NCBI GenBank assembly: GCA_900317125.1
Contig: ONFR01000010.1
Coordinates: forward strand, 1 to 64,000
DNA: 64,000 nt
Direction of reading: 5' to 3'
Source of the DNA: an uncultured Bacteroidales bacterium
Lineage (GTDB): Bacteria; Bacteroidota; Bacteroidia; Bacteroidales; P3
The notes under the pieces were generated by a model that was not told the origin of the DNA, searched no databases, and worked only from the letters and a program-made list of their open reading frames with translations. Position 1 is the stretch's first letter, and the number at the start of each line of letters is the position of its first letter. The position numbers and the translations under genes were made by a program. Below, piece after piece: positions 1 through 8,491 of this stretch.

Positions 1-966
1 GCTATATGCTGCCGAGGTGATGCGGCGCAGCTCTTTCCCGTTCTCGAAGAGGATGACCACGGGGATGGTCAGCGTGTTGTATTCCTTTGCAATCGTCCGG
101 CACTTGTCAATGTCCACTTTGATAAAACGGTAATCCTTGCCTACCTGTTTGCTGACATTCTCCAGACGTGGATACAGCAGCCTGCAGGGACCGCACCAGG
201 TGGCTGTCATCATGCAGACGGTTTTCCCGTGTGCGATGGCACTGCGGAACCCGATGGAGTCTACCTCCTCCAGCGTGGTGGTGGGCTTCTGCATCAGACC
301 AGTGGTGTCGCCACTGATGACTGGTTGCCCGTCGGCTCCCATGCTGAGGCTCACCATCCCTTGCTCGTCGGGGATGGCGAAAAAGGTGTCGTCCACCTTG
401 CCGGCAGTTACTGAGACCAGCCTGTTTACTATCCGCATGGGCTGCATGCCCTTCATCGTCATGGTCATCTCTTCCCGCACGGGCAGTCCCCATGGCAGTT
501 CCTCGTTCAGGCTGTAGTGGAAGGGGATGTGGTAGGTGGTGTCTAACCATACGGTGGAGCTGATAGTGGCGGCTTCGGTTTCGTTCTCATACTGCACCTT
601 CAGGCAGGTGTGGCCGTCCACCACTTCTGGCTCGTCGGCAATGTCGAACAGGGGTACGCCCATCGTGTCGGGGTCGATGTCGTGCGACATCAGTATGGGC
701 TTGCCCATCATGGCGTTGATGGTGTATTGCTTCTTCTCCTTGGCAAGGTAGAGGGTGCGCAGCTTGTTCTGGGGCATGTCGACGTAGAGGTCTTGCCCCC
801 GGTAGTAGTAGGTGCTGAGTGTTGCCGACGGGGTTGTACCGTTGGACATAGTAGCCGCTGAGCTGAAGGTGGCAACGCCCTCAAACAGATGCTGTGCCGC
901 CAGCCCTTGGATGGTCGCCAGCATTGCGGCCAAGGCCAGGATTTTCAATGAGTGGTGTCTCTTCAT
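1..966 (-). CDS. Secreted thioredoxin-fold protein (partial, runs off window)
   Basis: The frame stays open from the ATG at 966 to base 1, so only the first 322 residues are present. Residues 1-23 are a signal peptide ending in LAA followed by Gln, so it is exported to the periplasm or beyond. The middle is a DUF4412/DUF4369-like beta-rich region of unassigned function. From about residue 235 a thioredoxin fold begins, with the redox motif TATWCGPCR and, further on, the cis-proline segment LTIPVVILF. The active site argues for a thiol-disulfide oxidoreductase of the TlpA type. The ATG overlaps the stop of the upstream ribbon-helix-helix gene (ATGA), so it is probably the last known gene of the SPFH operon. 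The substrate is unknown. The C-terminus is not visible. Confidence 0.85.
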   Translation of the reverse strand, partial: MKRHHSLKILALAAMLATIQGLAAQHLFEGVATFSSAATMSNGTTPSATLSTYYYRGQDLYVDMPQNKLRTLYLAKEKKQYTINAMMGKPILMSHDIDPDTMGVPLFDIADEPEVVDGHTCLKVQYENETEAATISSTVWLDTTYHIPFHYSLNEELPWGLPVREEMTMTMKGMQPMRIVNRLVSVTAGKVDDTFFAIPDEQGMVSLSMGADGQPVISGDTTGLMQKPTTTLEEVDSIGFRSAIAHGKTVCMMTATWCGPCRLLYPRLENVSKQVGKDYRFIKVDIDKCRTIAKEYNTLTIPVVILFENGKELRRITSAAYS

Positions 967-1139
967 TGTTCTTCTTTGGTTTTTTGGGGTGATTTCTTGG
1001 GGGTGCGTTTGGCACGTTTGAGGGCGTCGGACAGAATCCATTCTATCTGCCCGTTGGTGCTGCGGAACTCGTCCGCAGCCCACTTCTCGATAGCCTCGTA
1101 GACCTCGGCATCAACCCTCAGTGCAAAACTCTTTTTCAT
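963..1139 (-). CDS. Small Arc-type ribbon-helix-helix protein
   Basis: A 58-residue basic protein beginning MKKSFALRVDAEVYEAIEKW, followed by a segment ending in ILSDALKRA and a Lys/Pro-rich tail. The pattern strand (SFALRVD), helix (AEVYEAIEKWA), turn, helix (NGQIEWILSDALKR) is that of Arc/MetJ ribbon-helix-helix DNA-binding proteins; Bacteroidota encode many such short versions. It starts inside the stop of the upstream membrane protein (ATGA at 1136-1139) and stops inside the start of the thioredoxin-fold gene, so it is translationally coupled on both sides. By inference it may autoregulate this operon, but no operator was identified. It is not an obvious toxin-antitoxin partner because no toxin is adjacent. 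Confidence 0.75.
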   Translation of the reverse strand: MKKSFALRVDAEVYEAIEKWAADEFRSTNGQIEWILSDALKRAKRTPKKSPQKTKEEQ

Positions 1140-1333
1140 TTTTTCTTCTTAAATGGTTTCCGGTCTACGAGCCAGATGATGACGGTAAAGAGCACAGCAG
1201 CAATAAGGTCGTGAACAAGTATCCAATGGGTGTATCCGCCTTCGATAAGCATATCCAGCAAGAAGAGGCCCACGAAATCCCATAATGCTAACAAGACATA
1301 AAACTTCCAAGTGTGAGGAGTCTGCGTAGTCAT
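1136..1333 (-). CDS. Small two-helix membrane protein
   Basis: A 65-residue protein with two hydrophobic segments, about residues 11-28 (FYVLLALWDFVGLFLLD) and 38-56 (WILVHDLIAAVLFTVIIWL), and a very basic C-terminus KPFKKKK that should lie in the cytoplasm. It sits 18 bp after the SPFH gene and overlaps the next gene by 4 bp, so it belongs to the same transcript. I do not recognise the family. The constant association suggests an inner-membrane accessory of the SPFH protein, which is inference only. Confidence 0.65.
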   Translation of the reverse strand: MTTQTPHTWKFYVLLALWDFVGLFLLDMLIEGGYTHWILVHDLIAAVLFTVIIWLVDRKPFKKKK

Positions 1334-1351
1334 GTTGATAGTCTCGCTTTA

Positions 1352-2296
1352 TCAATTATACAGTGTACCCGTGTTAATCACTGGGCTGGCGCTCTCGTCG
1401 GCGCAGAGCACCACCAGCAGGTTGCTCACCATGGCGGCCTTGCGCTCCTCGTCCAGCTCTACAATTCCGTCGGCGGAGAGTTTCTTCAGTGCCAAGTCGA
1501 CCATGCTCACGGCGCCCTCCACAATCTTTTCGCGGGCGGAGATGATGGCATCGGCCTGTTGGCGGCGCAGCATCACGCTGGCAATCTCAGCGGCGTAGGC
1601 CAGATAGTTGATGCGGGCTTCCACCACTTCGATACCGGCGATGTCCAGACGGCTGCGGAGCTCTTTCTCCAGGCGGTCGTTAATCTCTTCGCCGCCGCTA
1701 CGCAGGGTCAGCTCCTCGCTGTGGTGGTCGATGTTGTCGTAGGCATACATGCCGGCCACCTTGCGCAATGCGGCATCGCTCTGCACGTTCACGAAGTTGT
1801 CGTAGCCGTTGTCGTGGGTGGTCTTGTTCCCGTTCTTGTCCACCGTGGTGGTACTGCCAACCTCAATGTCGAAGCAAGCCTTGTAGGTGTTCTTTATTTT
1901 CCACACCAACACCAGGCCGATCATAATCGGGTTGCCGTTCTTGTCGTTCACCTTGATGGGGGCCACATCCATGTTGCGTGCCCTCAGCGACAGTTTACGG
2001 GTGCTATAGAATGGGTTCACCCAGAAGAAACCGTTGTCCGTCACCGTGCCGCGGTACTTGCCGAAGAATATCAGCACACGGGCAATGTTCGGCTGGATAA
2101 TCATGAACCCGATAAGATGCAGCACCCACAGTATGCTGCCCACACAGCAAACAGTTGCACCAAGTCCGTCGTGTCTATTCCCCACAAGCAACACAGTAAA
2201 GAGAATGGTTGCCGCGAGCAAGGCAAAATTAATGCATAAGTGTAGAAAACCATTGTTCCAGGCTTTCATCGGTCGATTAAATTCTTTTGTTTCCAT
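1352..2296 (-). CDS. SPFH/band-7 family membrane protein
   Basis: A 314-residue protein with two N-terminal membrane segments (about residues 17-40 and 49-68) followed by an SPFH (stomatin/prohibitin/flotillin) domain from about residue 75. Family hallmarks are the early QPNIARVLIFFGKYRGTV strand, the NPFYSTRKLSLRARNMD segment and a late helix with EKELRSRLDIAGIEVVEARI. SPFH proteins form large oligomeric rings in the inner membrane and affect protease access or membrane domains. The ATG at 2296 has its own promoter about 70 bp upstream. It heads a four-gene operon with a small membrane protein, a ribbon-helix-helix protein and a secreted thioredoxin-fold protein. The specific client is not known. 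Confidence 0.88.
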   Translation of the reverse strand: METKEFNRPMKAWNNGFLHLCINFALLAATILFTVLLVGNRHDGLGATVCCVGSILWVLHLIGFMIIQPNIARVLIFFGKYRGTVTDNGFFWVNPFYSTRKLSLRARNMDVAPIKVNDKNGNPIMIGLVLVWKIKNTYKACFDIEVGSTTTVDKNGNKTTHDNGYDNFVNVQSDAALRKVAGMYAYDNIDHHSEELTLRSGGEEINDRLEKELRSRLDIAGIEVVEARINYLAYAAEIASVMLRRQQADAIISAREKIVEGAVSMVDLALKKLSADGIVELDEERKAAMVSNLLVVLCADESASPVINTGTLYN

Positions 2297-2363
2297 AATA
2301 TCTAATTGTTTACTTTTTAACTTTATGTGCTTTTATGATGTGATATTATTTTGATATCACTTT

Positions 2364-2372
2364 GCAAAAGTA
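2364..2372 (-). promoter_or_regulatory. Promoter of the SPFH operon
   Basis: On the minus strand TACTTTTGC matches the -7 box TAnnTTTG(C), and TTTG lies at 2393-2396, about 20 bp upstream, matching the -33 box. The start codon is at 2296. Confidence 0.7.
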
Positions 2373-2408
2373 CAAACATTTTTTCATTCACACAAAATAT
2401 TTTTTTCG

Positions 2409-2417
2409 TATCTTTGC
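2409..2417 (+). promoter_or_regulatory. Promoter of the M1 aminopeptidase operon
   Basis: TATCTTTGC matches the Bacteroidota -7 box. No clear TTG is seen at the -33 spacing. It is divergent from the SPFH promoter 37 bp away, so the two share a short AT-rich control region. The leader to the ATG at 2472 is about 50 nt. Confidence 0.65.
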
Positions 2418-2471
2418 ATTTTGAGCATGGCTCAGTCCATGTTAGCTATTGACATTTAATATCATACTCTT

Positions 2472-4808
2472 ATGAAAAAAAAATCGCTCGTGCTGTTTCT
2501 CGCGCTCTTGGCAACCGCCTCAAACTGGGCTTTTGCGCAGCTGCCTTCGGCCGATTCCATCGATGTTTTGCACTACAATCTTACTATCGACCTTGGCGCC
2601 ACTGTCCAAAAACAAATGCGTGGTGTAGCTGACATTCAGTTTGTGCTTACTAAACCATGCAATGCCGTCTCTTTCGACCTTATCTGCGACACCGTCCGTC
2701 CCGTCTCCCTCGACGGCACCGTCACCCGTGGTTTCAGCTACGACCCCGACGAGCGCTTGCTCCGAGTCTACGTCTCCGGTGGTCAGCCCGGCGACACCCA
2801 TACGCTCTCCGTGCCCTATGTCAGCAACGGCTATGTAGAGCATTACGGATGGGGAGGCCTGCACATGGACAACAATATCTATTACAACCTCGGTGTGGCT
2901 TTCCGCGAATATCCCCATGCCTTCGGCCGCGCCTGGTTCCCCTGCCGCGACAACATGTACGACAAGGCCAGCTATTCCATCACCGTCACCTCCCAACCGG
3001 GCTGGCGCGCCATCTGTAGCGGTATCCGACAGAGCGAGACCACAGCCCCCGACGGCACAAACTCCAGCACTTGGACCATCAACCAGCCCACGCCCACCTA
3101 CCTCGTCTCCATCTCTTCAGCTCCTTGGCAGGTGATTGAACGCGAGTATCAAGGTGAGTACGGCACCTATCCTGCCATCATCGGCTCCATTGTCGTACAC
3201 GACAGTGCAACCGTCCGGCATGCATTCGACATCCTCGACGATGTTGTTCCCGCCTACGAGCGCGCCTTCGGACCCTACCGTTGGGAACGTATCGGTTACA
3301 TCACCACCCCGATGGGCTCTATGGAGCATGTCTCAAATATTGGTCTCGTAGCCGAATGTGCCGCCAGCACCGACTCTCCCTGCCAGATGACCATGTGCCA
3401 CGAACTCGGTCATGCCTGGTTTGGCAATCTCGTCACCTGCACCACCGTCGGCGACATGTGGATTAACGAGGGCGGTGCCTCTTTCTGCGAGGAGGTGGCC
3501 GCTGCCGCTGCCTACGGCAAGGCCTGGGCCGACGACTACTATCAGAAAAACCTCGTCAATGTATTGCTCAATGCCCATCTCTCCGACGACGGCTACCGTG
3601 CTCTCTCTGGCATGCCCGAACGCATTACCTATGGCACCACCACCTACAAAAAGGGCGCTCTCGTATGGCATTCCCTCCGCGGTCTGATGGGCGACAGCCT
3701 TTTCACCGCCTCCATGCACCGCCTCTTCTCTTCTTGCGCCTTTGGCAATATCGATGCCGCCGGCCTACGCGACAGCCTCAGCCTCTACAGCGGCCTCGAC
3801 CTCACCGACTTCTTCGACTTCCATGTCTTCACCCCCGGCTTTGTCGACTTCTCGCTCGATCTCGGTATCAATGGCAACGACCATCACGTCACCCTTCGCC
3901 AGCACCTCAAGGGCACCGACAGCTATCCTCGCACCTCCTGCGTGCCTGTCACCTTCTTTTCCGCCGACCGCTCCATGCGCCACAAAGAGTGGCTCACCGT
4001 CGCCGGTCCCCTTAGCGAGTTTACCCTTTCACTTCCTTTCCAGGCATCATTTGCCATTGTCGATTTCGACCACGACCTTTCCGATGCCTGCTCCGACGAC
4101 ACCGCACTCCTTGTTCGCAAAGGCGTTGTCGACATGCCCCACGCCTTCTGCAAGGTGAACGTGCCCGAAGCCCCCTCCACACCCTCATGGATACATGTGG
4201 GACTCCATTTCGCACACCCCGACGGCGATACCGTCTCCGGCATTGTCCGCATGGCCGACCGCTACTGGCAGGTGACCGGCAGCGTGCACTGCTCTGCCAC
4301 CGGACGCTTCCTCTACAACATGGGCAGCAACGGCAGCAGCGGAGCCTCCAACATCGACATGGGGTTCTTCGACCGTCCCTACACGCTCGATTCTATCTGG
4401 CTCCTCTACCGCCCCGACAGCCATAGCCCTTGGCAGCGCGCCTCAAACAGCCGCACATCCAGCAGTTCCATCACCACCGGCTATTTCACCTACCGTCTGC
4501 TTCCTGGACAGTACACCCTCGCCGTCTGCGACACCGACATCATCCCCCTCATGCGCATCGACACACCCTCCGACGCTCCCTCTTTCGGCATCTACCCCAA
4601 CCCCTCTGCTGCCTCGTTCCGCATCGACATGGGCGGGTATGACAAAAAAATCGATGTCCAGATTTACGACACTATGGGGAGAAAGGTATTGGAGATGTGC
4701 GACTTAAACGATGGCGACACCATCCGCCACAACCTACCCGCCGGAACATATATCGTGTTAATCAAAAATAATTTCTTATCTTTGCAGTCGCAAATTATAG
4801 TACAATGA
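2472..4808 (+). CDS. Secreted M1-family aminopeptidase with T9SS sorting domain
   Basis: A 778-residue secreted zinc metallopeptidase. The signal peptide MKKKSLVLFLALLATASNWAFA is followed by Gln. The gluzincin site HELGH (about residues 311-315) is followed after 18 residues by the third zinc ligand in WINEGG. The exopeptidase motif that is normally GAMEN reads GSMEH here, which may alter N-terminus recognition. After the peptidase come beta-rich regions and a C-terminal sorting domain beginning YPNPSAASFRID and ending in GTYIVLIKN, typical of type A T9SS cargo, so the protein should be exported across the outer membrane. M1 enzymes release N-terminal residues from peptides. It overlaps the next gene by 4 bp (ATGA). 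The Met/Glu/His variant deserves structural comparison. Confidence 0.9.
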   Translation: MKKKSLVLFLALLATASNWAFAQLPSADSIDVLHYNLTIDLGATVQKQMRGVADIQFVLTKPCNAVSFDLICDTVRPVSLDGTVTRGFSYDPDERLLRVYVSGGQPGDTHTLSVPYVSNGYVEHYGWGGLHMDNNIYYNLGVAFREYPHAFGRAWFPCRDNMYDKASYSITVTSQPGWRAICSGIRQSETTAPDGTNSSTWTINQPTPTYLVSISSAPWQVIEREYQGEYGTYPAIIGSIVVHDSATVRHAFDILDDVVPAYERAFGPYRWERIGYITTPMGSMEHVSNIGLVAECAASTDSPCQMTMCHELGHAWFGNLVTCTTVGDMWINEGGASFCEEVAAAAAYGKAWADDYYQKNLVNVLLNAHLSDDGYRALSGMPERITYGTTTYKKGALVWHSLRGLMGDSLFTASMHRLFSSCAFGNIDAAGLRDSLSLYSGLDLTDFFDFHVFTPGFVDFSLDLGINGNDHHVTLRQHLKGTDSYPRTSCVPVTFFSADRSMRHKEWLTVAGPLSEFTLSLPFQASFAIVDFDHDLSDACSDDTALLVRKGVVDMPHAFCKVNVPEAPSTPSWIHVGLHFAHPDGDTVSGIVRMADRYWQVTGSVHCSATGRFLYNMGSNGSSGASNIDMGFFDRPYTLDSIWLLYRPDSHSPWQRASNSRTSSSSITTGYFTYRLLPGQYTLAVCDTDIIPLMRIDTPSDAPSFGIYPNPSAASFRIDMGGYDKKIDVQIYDTMGRKVLEMCDLNDGDTIRHNLPAGTYIVLIKNNFLSLQSQIIVQ

Positions 4809-5413
4809 AAAACAATAAGTCTCTTTTGCTGATAGTTATGCTCCTGACCGCAGGCGTAGCCTCGGCTCAGTATGCTCAGGAAAAACCCAATGTCGAATTC
4901 ATGTTCAAGGTGGAGGCTGGCTATCTCCACAACGTAGGCAATTACGGCAAACCCACCACCGAAGCCACCGGCCCCGACATCAAGGGCACCGGCTACAACC
5001 TCAATGCCTGGGAAGAAGGTGCAGGCCTCAACCTTATGGCCGGCATCAATATCAGCCAGGACTTCTTCCTCGGCGGCGGTGTCGGTTATAGTATGTGTGC
5101 GCCCATGCGCCCTGCACGCTTCGACAAGAGCAGCAACCTCGCCGCACTGTTTATCGACATGGACTTCCGTCCCGTCGGCGACATCTGGGCTCCCATGGTT
5201 GGTGCCCGCGTGGGTGGCAGTTTCCTCATGAACCCCAACAACTACGGCAATACCATCAGCCCCTACCTCGAAGTCTATGCCGGCCTCAACTGGTTCTACG
5301 ACCACGCCCTCATGCAGATGGAGCGCAACTACCACAGCCTCTTTGTCGAAACAGGCATCACCCTTGTCCAGGGCACTGTCTTTATCCCCATCCGTGTAGG
5401 CTGGCGCTGGTAA
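4805..5413 (+). CDS. Outer-membrane beta-barrel-like protein
   Basis: A 202-residue protein with signal peptide MKNNKSLLLIVMLLTAGVASA followed by Gln. The mature part has alternating hydrophobic/aromatic strands with Gly-rich turns (for example FFLGGGVGYSM, SPYLEVYAGLNWFY, VFIPIRVGWRW) and ends in an aromatic residue, as expected for a small outer-membrane barrel of roughly eight strands. The sequence does not give a specific function. Its ATG overlaps the stop of the aminopeptidase gene, so the two are co-translated and may be functionally linked. Confidence 0.7.
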   Translation: MKNNKSLLLIVMLLTAGVASAQYAQEKPNVEFMFKVEAGYLHNVGNYGKPTTEATGPDIKGTGYNLNAWEEGAGLNLMAGINISQDFFLGGGVGYSMCAPMRPARFDKSSNLAALFIDMDFRPVGDIWAPMVGARVGGSFLMNPNNYGNTISPYLEVYAGLNWFYDHALMQMERNYHSLFVETGITLVQGTVFIPIRVGWRW

Positions 5414-5416
5414 TAG

Positions 5417-5496
5417 TTGAAAATTCATAATTGAAAATTGAAAATTGGCAAGACGCAGCAGCGCATTCCCATTTTTCAATTTTCAATTCTCAATTT
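5417..5496. repeat. TTGAAAATT / AATTTTCAA inverted word repeat
   Basis: The spacer before rbfA contains repeated ATTGAAAATTGAAAATT (5429-5446) and, inverted, TTTTTCAATTTTCAATTCTC (5472-5491). The two halves can pair around a GC-rich loop. It belongs to the TTCTCAATT word family also seen near 37.8, 58.86 and 59.94 kb. Confidence 0.7.
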
Positions 5497-5503
5497 AATA
5501 ATC

Positions 5504-5881
5504 ATGCAGTCTACCCGACAGAATAAAATCTCCCGCCTCATACAGCAGGACCTCGGCGACATCTTCCTCCGCGAGATGAAGCCCGTCCTCGGCAACTCGC
5601 TCATCACCGTCACCGGCGTCCGCATCACCCCCGACCTCTCCATCGCCCGTGTCTATGTCAGCATTATGCCCATAGGCACCATACCCGCCTATCGCGACCG
5701 TCAAGAGGAGCCCGCCACCAAGCAAGGCATCATCGACGCCATCCTCACCCACAGCGCCGACATCCGCCGCCGTCTGGGACTGCGCGAGGGCAAGCAGTTG
5801 CGCATCATTCCGCAACTCGACTATTTCCTCGACGACTCCCTCGACATGGCCGAACGCATCGACAACCTCCTGAAACAGTAA
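5504..5881 (+). CDS. rbfA: Ribosome-binding factor A
   Basis: A 125-residue protein starting MQSTRQNKISRLIQQDLGDI, the normal RbfA N-terminus with the conserved RxxKISxLIQxEL pattern, followed by the KH-like fold (TGVRITPDLSIARVYVSIM) and a C-terminal segment IRRRLGLREGKQLRIIPQLDYFLDDSLDMAERIDNLL. RbfA binds the 30S subunit during late 16S rRNA maturation and helps cold growth. An upstream in-frame ATG at 5438 would add residues encoded by the AT-rich repeat and is rejected as the start. It is followed after 26 bp by the LolC/E-like permease gene, a common Bacteroidales neighbour. Confidence 0.93.
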   Translation: MQSTRQNKISRLIQQDLGDIFLREMKPVLGNSLITVTGVRITPDLSIARVYVSIMPIGTIPAYRDRQEEPATKQGIIDAILTHSADIRRRLGLREGKQLRIIPQLDYFLDDSLDMAERIDNLLKQ

Positions 5882-5907
5882 GCACCACGACCCAAGAGGC
5901 AGGAGGT

Positions 5908-7170
5908 ATGTCCAACCAAAGCTCGAAGCTCTTTTCTCTCAGCTCGCTCATCGCCCGCCGCTACTTTTTCTCTCGCAAGCAGCGGACGGTCATCAACATT
6001 ATCTCCTGGATTTCCCTTATCGGCATCGCTGTCAGCACCGCTGCCCTCATCATCGTGCTCAGCGTCTACAACGGCATCGGCCAGGTGACGCAGACCCTCT
6101 TCAACTCCTTCGACCCCGAACTGGTGGTGCAGCCCGCCCAGGGCAAGACACTCCATCTGCACGACATCGACTACGATGCTCTCTGCCGCACAGACGGTGT
6201 GGCCACCGTGTCGCAGATTGCGGAGGAGAACGCCTGGATGACCTATCGTCATAACGAGGCCATCGTCTCCCTGCGCGGGGTGGACGGCAACTACCATCTC
6301 GTCACCGGCCTCGACACCCTCCTGTACGAAGGCATCTACCGCTTCACCGACACCGTCGCCGCCCCCGACGACGAGGGCGATACCATGCTCACTACGGTGC
6401 ATTACCTCCTCATGGGTGCGGAGGTCTACTACAACCTCGGCGTTCGCGACGTGTCCAACATCCCCGTCGCCATCCATATCCCCAAACGTGGCGTGGCTCT
6501 CGGACTCACTATGGACGAGGCCTTCAACACCGGCTACGCCCTGCCCGGCGGCAACTTCTACATCCAGCAGGACATCGACAACCGCTACGTGGTCACCGAC
6601 ATCGACTTTGTCCGACAGCTGATGGACTATGCCGACGACGAATGCACCACGCTGGCCATCGCCTTGCAACCCGGAGCAAGGGTCTCCAAAGTCAAAACCG
6701 CCGTTGCCGCGCTGCTGGGCGACGGCTACCGCGTGCTGGACCGTTTCGAGCAGCAGCCCATCTACTACAAGGTCTTTCGCAGTGAGCGGCTGGGCATCTA
6801 CCTCATCCTTGCCCTCATCGTCCTCATCTCCACCCTCAACCTCGTGGCCTCCCTCTCCCTCCTCATGATGGACAAGCGGCACGACATCGCCACCCTCCGC
6901 AGCATGGGCATGCCCGCGCGACAGGTGCGCCGCATCTTCCGTATCGAGGGGGTGCTTATCGCCGCCATGGGTGTGGCGGCGGGACTGCTGCTAGGCTTCG
7001 TCGTCTGTTTTGTGCAGCAGCAATGGGGCGTCGTCAAGATGGGCAGCAACTTCGTTGTCAATGCCTTCCCCGTAGCCATGCACGGCATCGACTTCCTCCT
7101 CACCACGGCCATGGTCATGGCCCTAAGCACCCTCGCCGTCCTCTTTGCCGTCCGCAAAAACAAAGTCTAG
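5908..7170 (+). CDS. LolC/LolE-like ABC transporter permease (FtsX family)
   Basis: A 420-residue inner-membrane protein with the MacB/FtsX topology: one N-terminal helix (about residues 33-56, NIISWISLIGIAVSTAALII), a large periplasmic domain, then three helices near the C-terminus (about 295-320, 345-370, 385-410). The N-terminal ARRYFFSRKQRTVINIISW stretch is characteristic of Bacteroidota lipoprotein-releasing permeases. It probably works with an ATPase encoded elsewhere to release lipoproteins from the inner membrane; no ATPase gene is adjacent. It lies in the rbfA transcript. Confidence 0.88.
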   Translation: MSNQSSKLFSLSSLIARRYFFSRKQRTVINIISWISLIGIAVSTAALIIVLSVYNGIGQVTQTLFNSFDPELVVQPAQGKTLHLHDIDYDALCRTDGVATVSQIAEENAWMTYRHNEAIVSLRGVDGNYHLVTGLDTLLYEGIYRFTDTVAAPDDEGDTMLTTVHYLLMGAEVYYNLGVRDVSNIPVAIHIPKRGVALGLTMDEAFNTGYALPGGNFYIQQDIDNRYVVTDIDFVRQLMDYADDECTTLAIALQPGARVSKVKTAVAALLGDGYRVLDRFEQQPIYYKVFRSERLGIYLILALIVLISTLNLVASLSLLMMDKRHDIATLRSMGMPARQVRRIFRIEGVLIAAMGVAAGLLLGFVVCFVQQQWGVVKMGSNFVVNAFPVAMHGIDFLLTTAMVMALSTLAVLFAVRKNKV

Positions 7171-7199
7171 CCTCACAGTCCTCCCGGACGTAGTAAGTT

Positions 7200-7301
7200 C
7201 GTTCAATATAGCATCGTTATCCGCTCGATACAGCATCGTTATCCTATACCATGTCGGGTAACGAGCCTGTTACGATATGGTAAGAATCGGATATTGAAGG
7301 G
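7200..7301. repeat. Palindromic intergenic element, copy A (CGTTCAATA..GCATCG type)
   Basis: About 100 bp after the permease gene. It opens with CGTTCAATATAGCATCG (7200-7216), contains two copies of GCATCGTTATCC, an inner GTAAC..GTTAC hairpin and a CCAT..ATGG pair, and outer CAATAT..ATATTG arms. It shares its left end and repeated words with the element at 48830-48934. No coding potential is seen in the 231-bp spacer. Confidence 0.6.
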
Positions 7302-7401
7302 CGCAAGAGGGTCTAATGGAAATGGTCAGGTGACCGAAAGGGATGTAAAGGGCTCCTTTCGATTATTTGTATTTCACACTTGGGTTGAATCCGTGTTGGC
7401 T

Positions 7402-8385
7402 TTAGGCCGGTGAGACGAAGGTGACGGCGTGGTGGAGGTTCTCCACGTGGTAGCGGTTGCTGTGGAGCATCTCGCCATCGATGACCAGCCAGAAGGGGTC
7501 GGGGCTTGCCATCTCGACGGTGGTTGCCTGGCGGTAGAGCATTAGGCGTTTGACGTCGGGACGGTTGATATGGGTGCCGCGGCTGTAGTCGTCGATGAGG
7601 GAGGCAAATTTGATGAGCGACATGCGTTTGAAGAGGTTGACTTCGAGCAGGCCGTCGTCGTTCTTGGAGAGGGGTGCGCACATGTATTTGCCGCCGTTGT
7701 AGCGGCCGTTGCCAAGGGTGCAGAGGAGCATGTGGCCGTCGAAGAAGGGCTGGCCGTCGACGGTCATGCGGACATAGTTGCTGCGCGAGGTGAAGATGCT
7801 GCGGATGATGCCGGTGGTGTAGGAGTGCTTGCCGCCGATGATGGGTTTGCGACGCACGTCGTTGCCAACCTTGCACACCATGGCGTCGAAGCCGAAGTTG
7901 CAGATGTTGATGCTGTAACGCGGCGAACCGCCGCCGGTAATAAAAGGCGAACCGCTGTCGGCGTTGTTGTTTGCCGCCGATGCTGCGGGGGGGTATATTA
8001 TCTTCATTACGTCCACCGGATGGGGAGTGCCGTTCACGAGGCGCTCCAGGTCGTTGAAGTCTTCCATCGTGCCGTAGTATTTGATGTAGTCGTTGCCACT
8101 GCCCGAGGCGTAGCAACTGACTTGGATGGAGGTGTGGCCGATGGCGCCACTGACCACTTCGTTCAGCGTGCCGTCGCCGCCGCAGGCGTAGAAGCGGGCT
8201 TCTTGGCCGGGGTGTTCGTTGCACCACTGGCTTACCCAACGGGTGGCATCGCCCTGGCTTTGGGTAACATATATCTGGTAGTCGAAATCGGGGTGTGAAG
8301 AGGCGTAGGCCTCCACTCTTTGGGTGATGGCAGATGTGGAGTCCTCTTTGCCGGCGCAGGGGTTTATGATAAATAGATGTTTCAT
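7402..8385 (-). CDS. Diacylglycerol kinase family lipid kinase
   Basis: A 327-residue cytosolic protein starting MKHLFIINPCAGKEDS, with the nucleotide-binding glycine motif GGDGTLNEVVSG (about residues 71-82) and a second conserved motif SGSGNDYIKYYG. These are the signatures of the DagK/YegS/LCB5 lipid kinase family, which phosphorylate diacylglycerol or related lipids with ATP. The C-terminal beta domain with LVIDGEMLHSNRYHVEN is also typical. A TTG four codons upstream is possible, but the ATG at 8385 matches the family start. The promoter box is only 9 nt from this ATG, so the leader would be very short. Confidence 0.88.
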   Translation of the reverse strand: MKHLFIINPCAGKEDSTSAITQRVEAYASSHPDFDYQIYVTQSQGDATRWVSQWCNEHPGQEARFYACGGDGTLNEVVSGAIGHTSIQVSCYASGSGNDYIKYYGTMEDFNDLERLVNGTPHPVDVMKIIYPPAASAANNNADSGSPFITGGGSPRYSINICNFGFDAMVCKVGNDVRRKPIIGGKHSYTTGIIRSIFTSRSNYVRMTVDGQPFFDGHMLLCTLGNGRYNGGKYMCAPLSKNDDGLLEVNLFKRMSLIKFASLIDDYSRGTHINRPDVKRLMLYRQATTVEMASPDPFWLVIDGEMLHSNRYHVENLHHAVTFVSPA

Positions 8386-8393
8386 TTCGGGTT

Positions 8394-8402
8394 GCAAATT
8401 TA
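8394..8402 (-). promoter_or_regulatory. Promoter of the lipid kinase gene, near-leaderless
   Basis: TAAATTTGC on the minus strand matches the -7 box. Only 8 nt separate it from the ATG at 8385, leaving a leader of about 5 nt. No convincing -33 TTG is visible, so confidence is moderate. Confidence 0.5.
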
Positions 8403-8454
8403 CTAATTTTTTTCGTTATAGCGTTTTTTTTATCGGTGATTGAAAAAAAACAAG

Positions 8455-8463
8455 TAATTTTGC
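8455..8463 (+). promoter_or_regulatory. Promoter of the fusion dehydrogenase gene
   Basis: TAATTTTGC matches the -7 box, 29 nt before the ATG at 8492. The -33 element is not clear. Confidence 0.6.
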
Positions 8464-8491
8464 ATCCGATTTATCCTAAAAACGGAACATT

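Noticed and set aside
1313..2239. Plus-strand open frame opposite the SPFH gene
   Set aside because: His/Val-rich translation typical of an antisense shadow; the minus-strand frame has SPFH motifs and a good promoter.
5438..5503. Upstream start for rbfA
   Set aside because: It would add residues coded by the ATTGAAAATT repeat; the ATG at 5504 matches the family.
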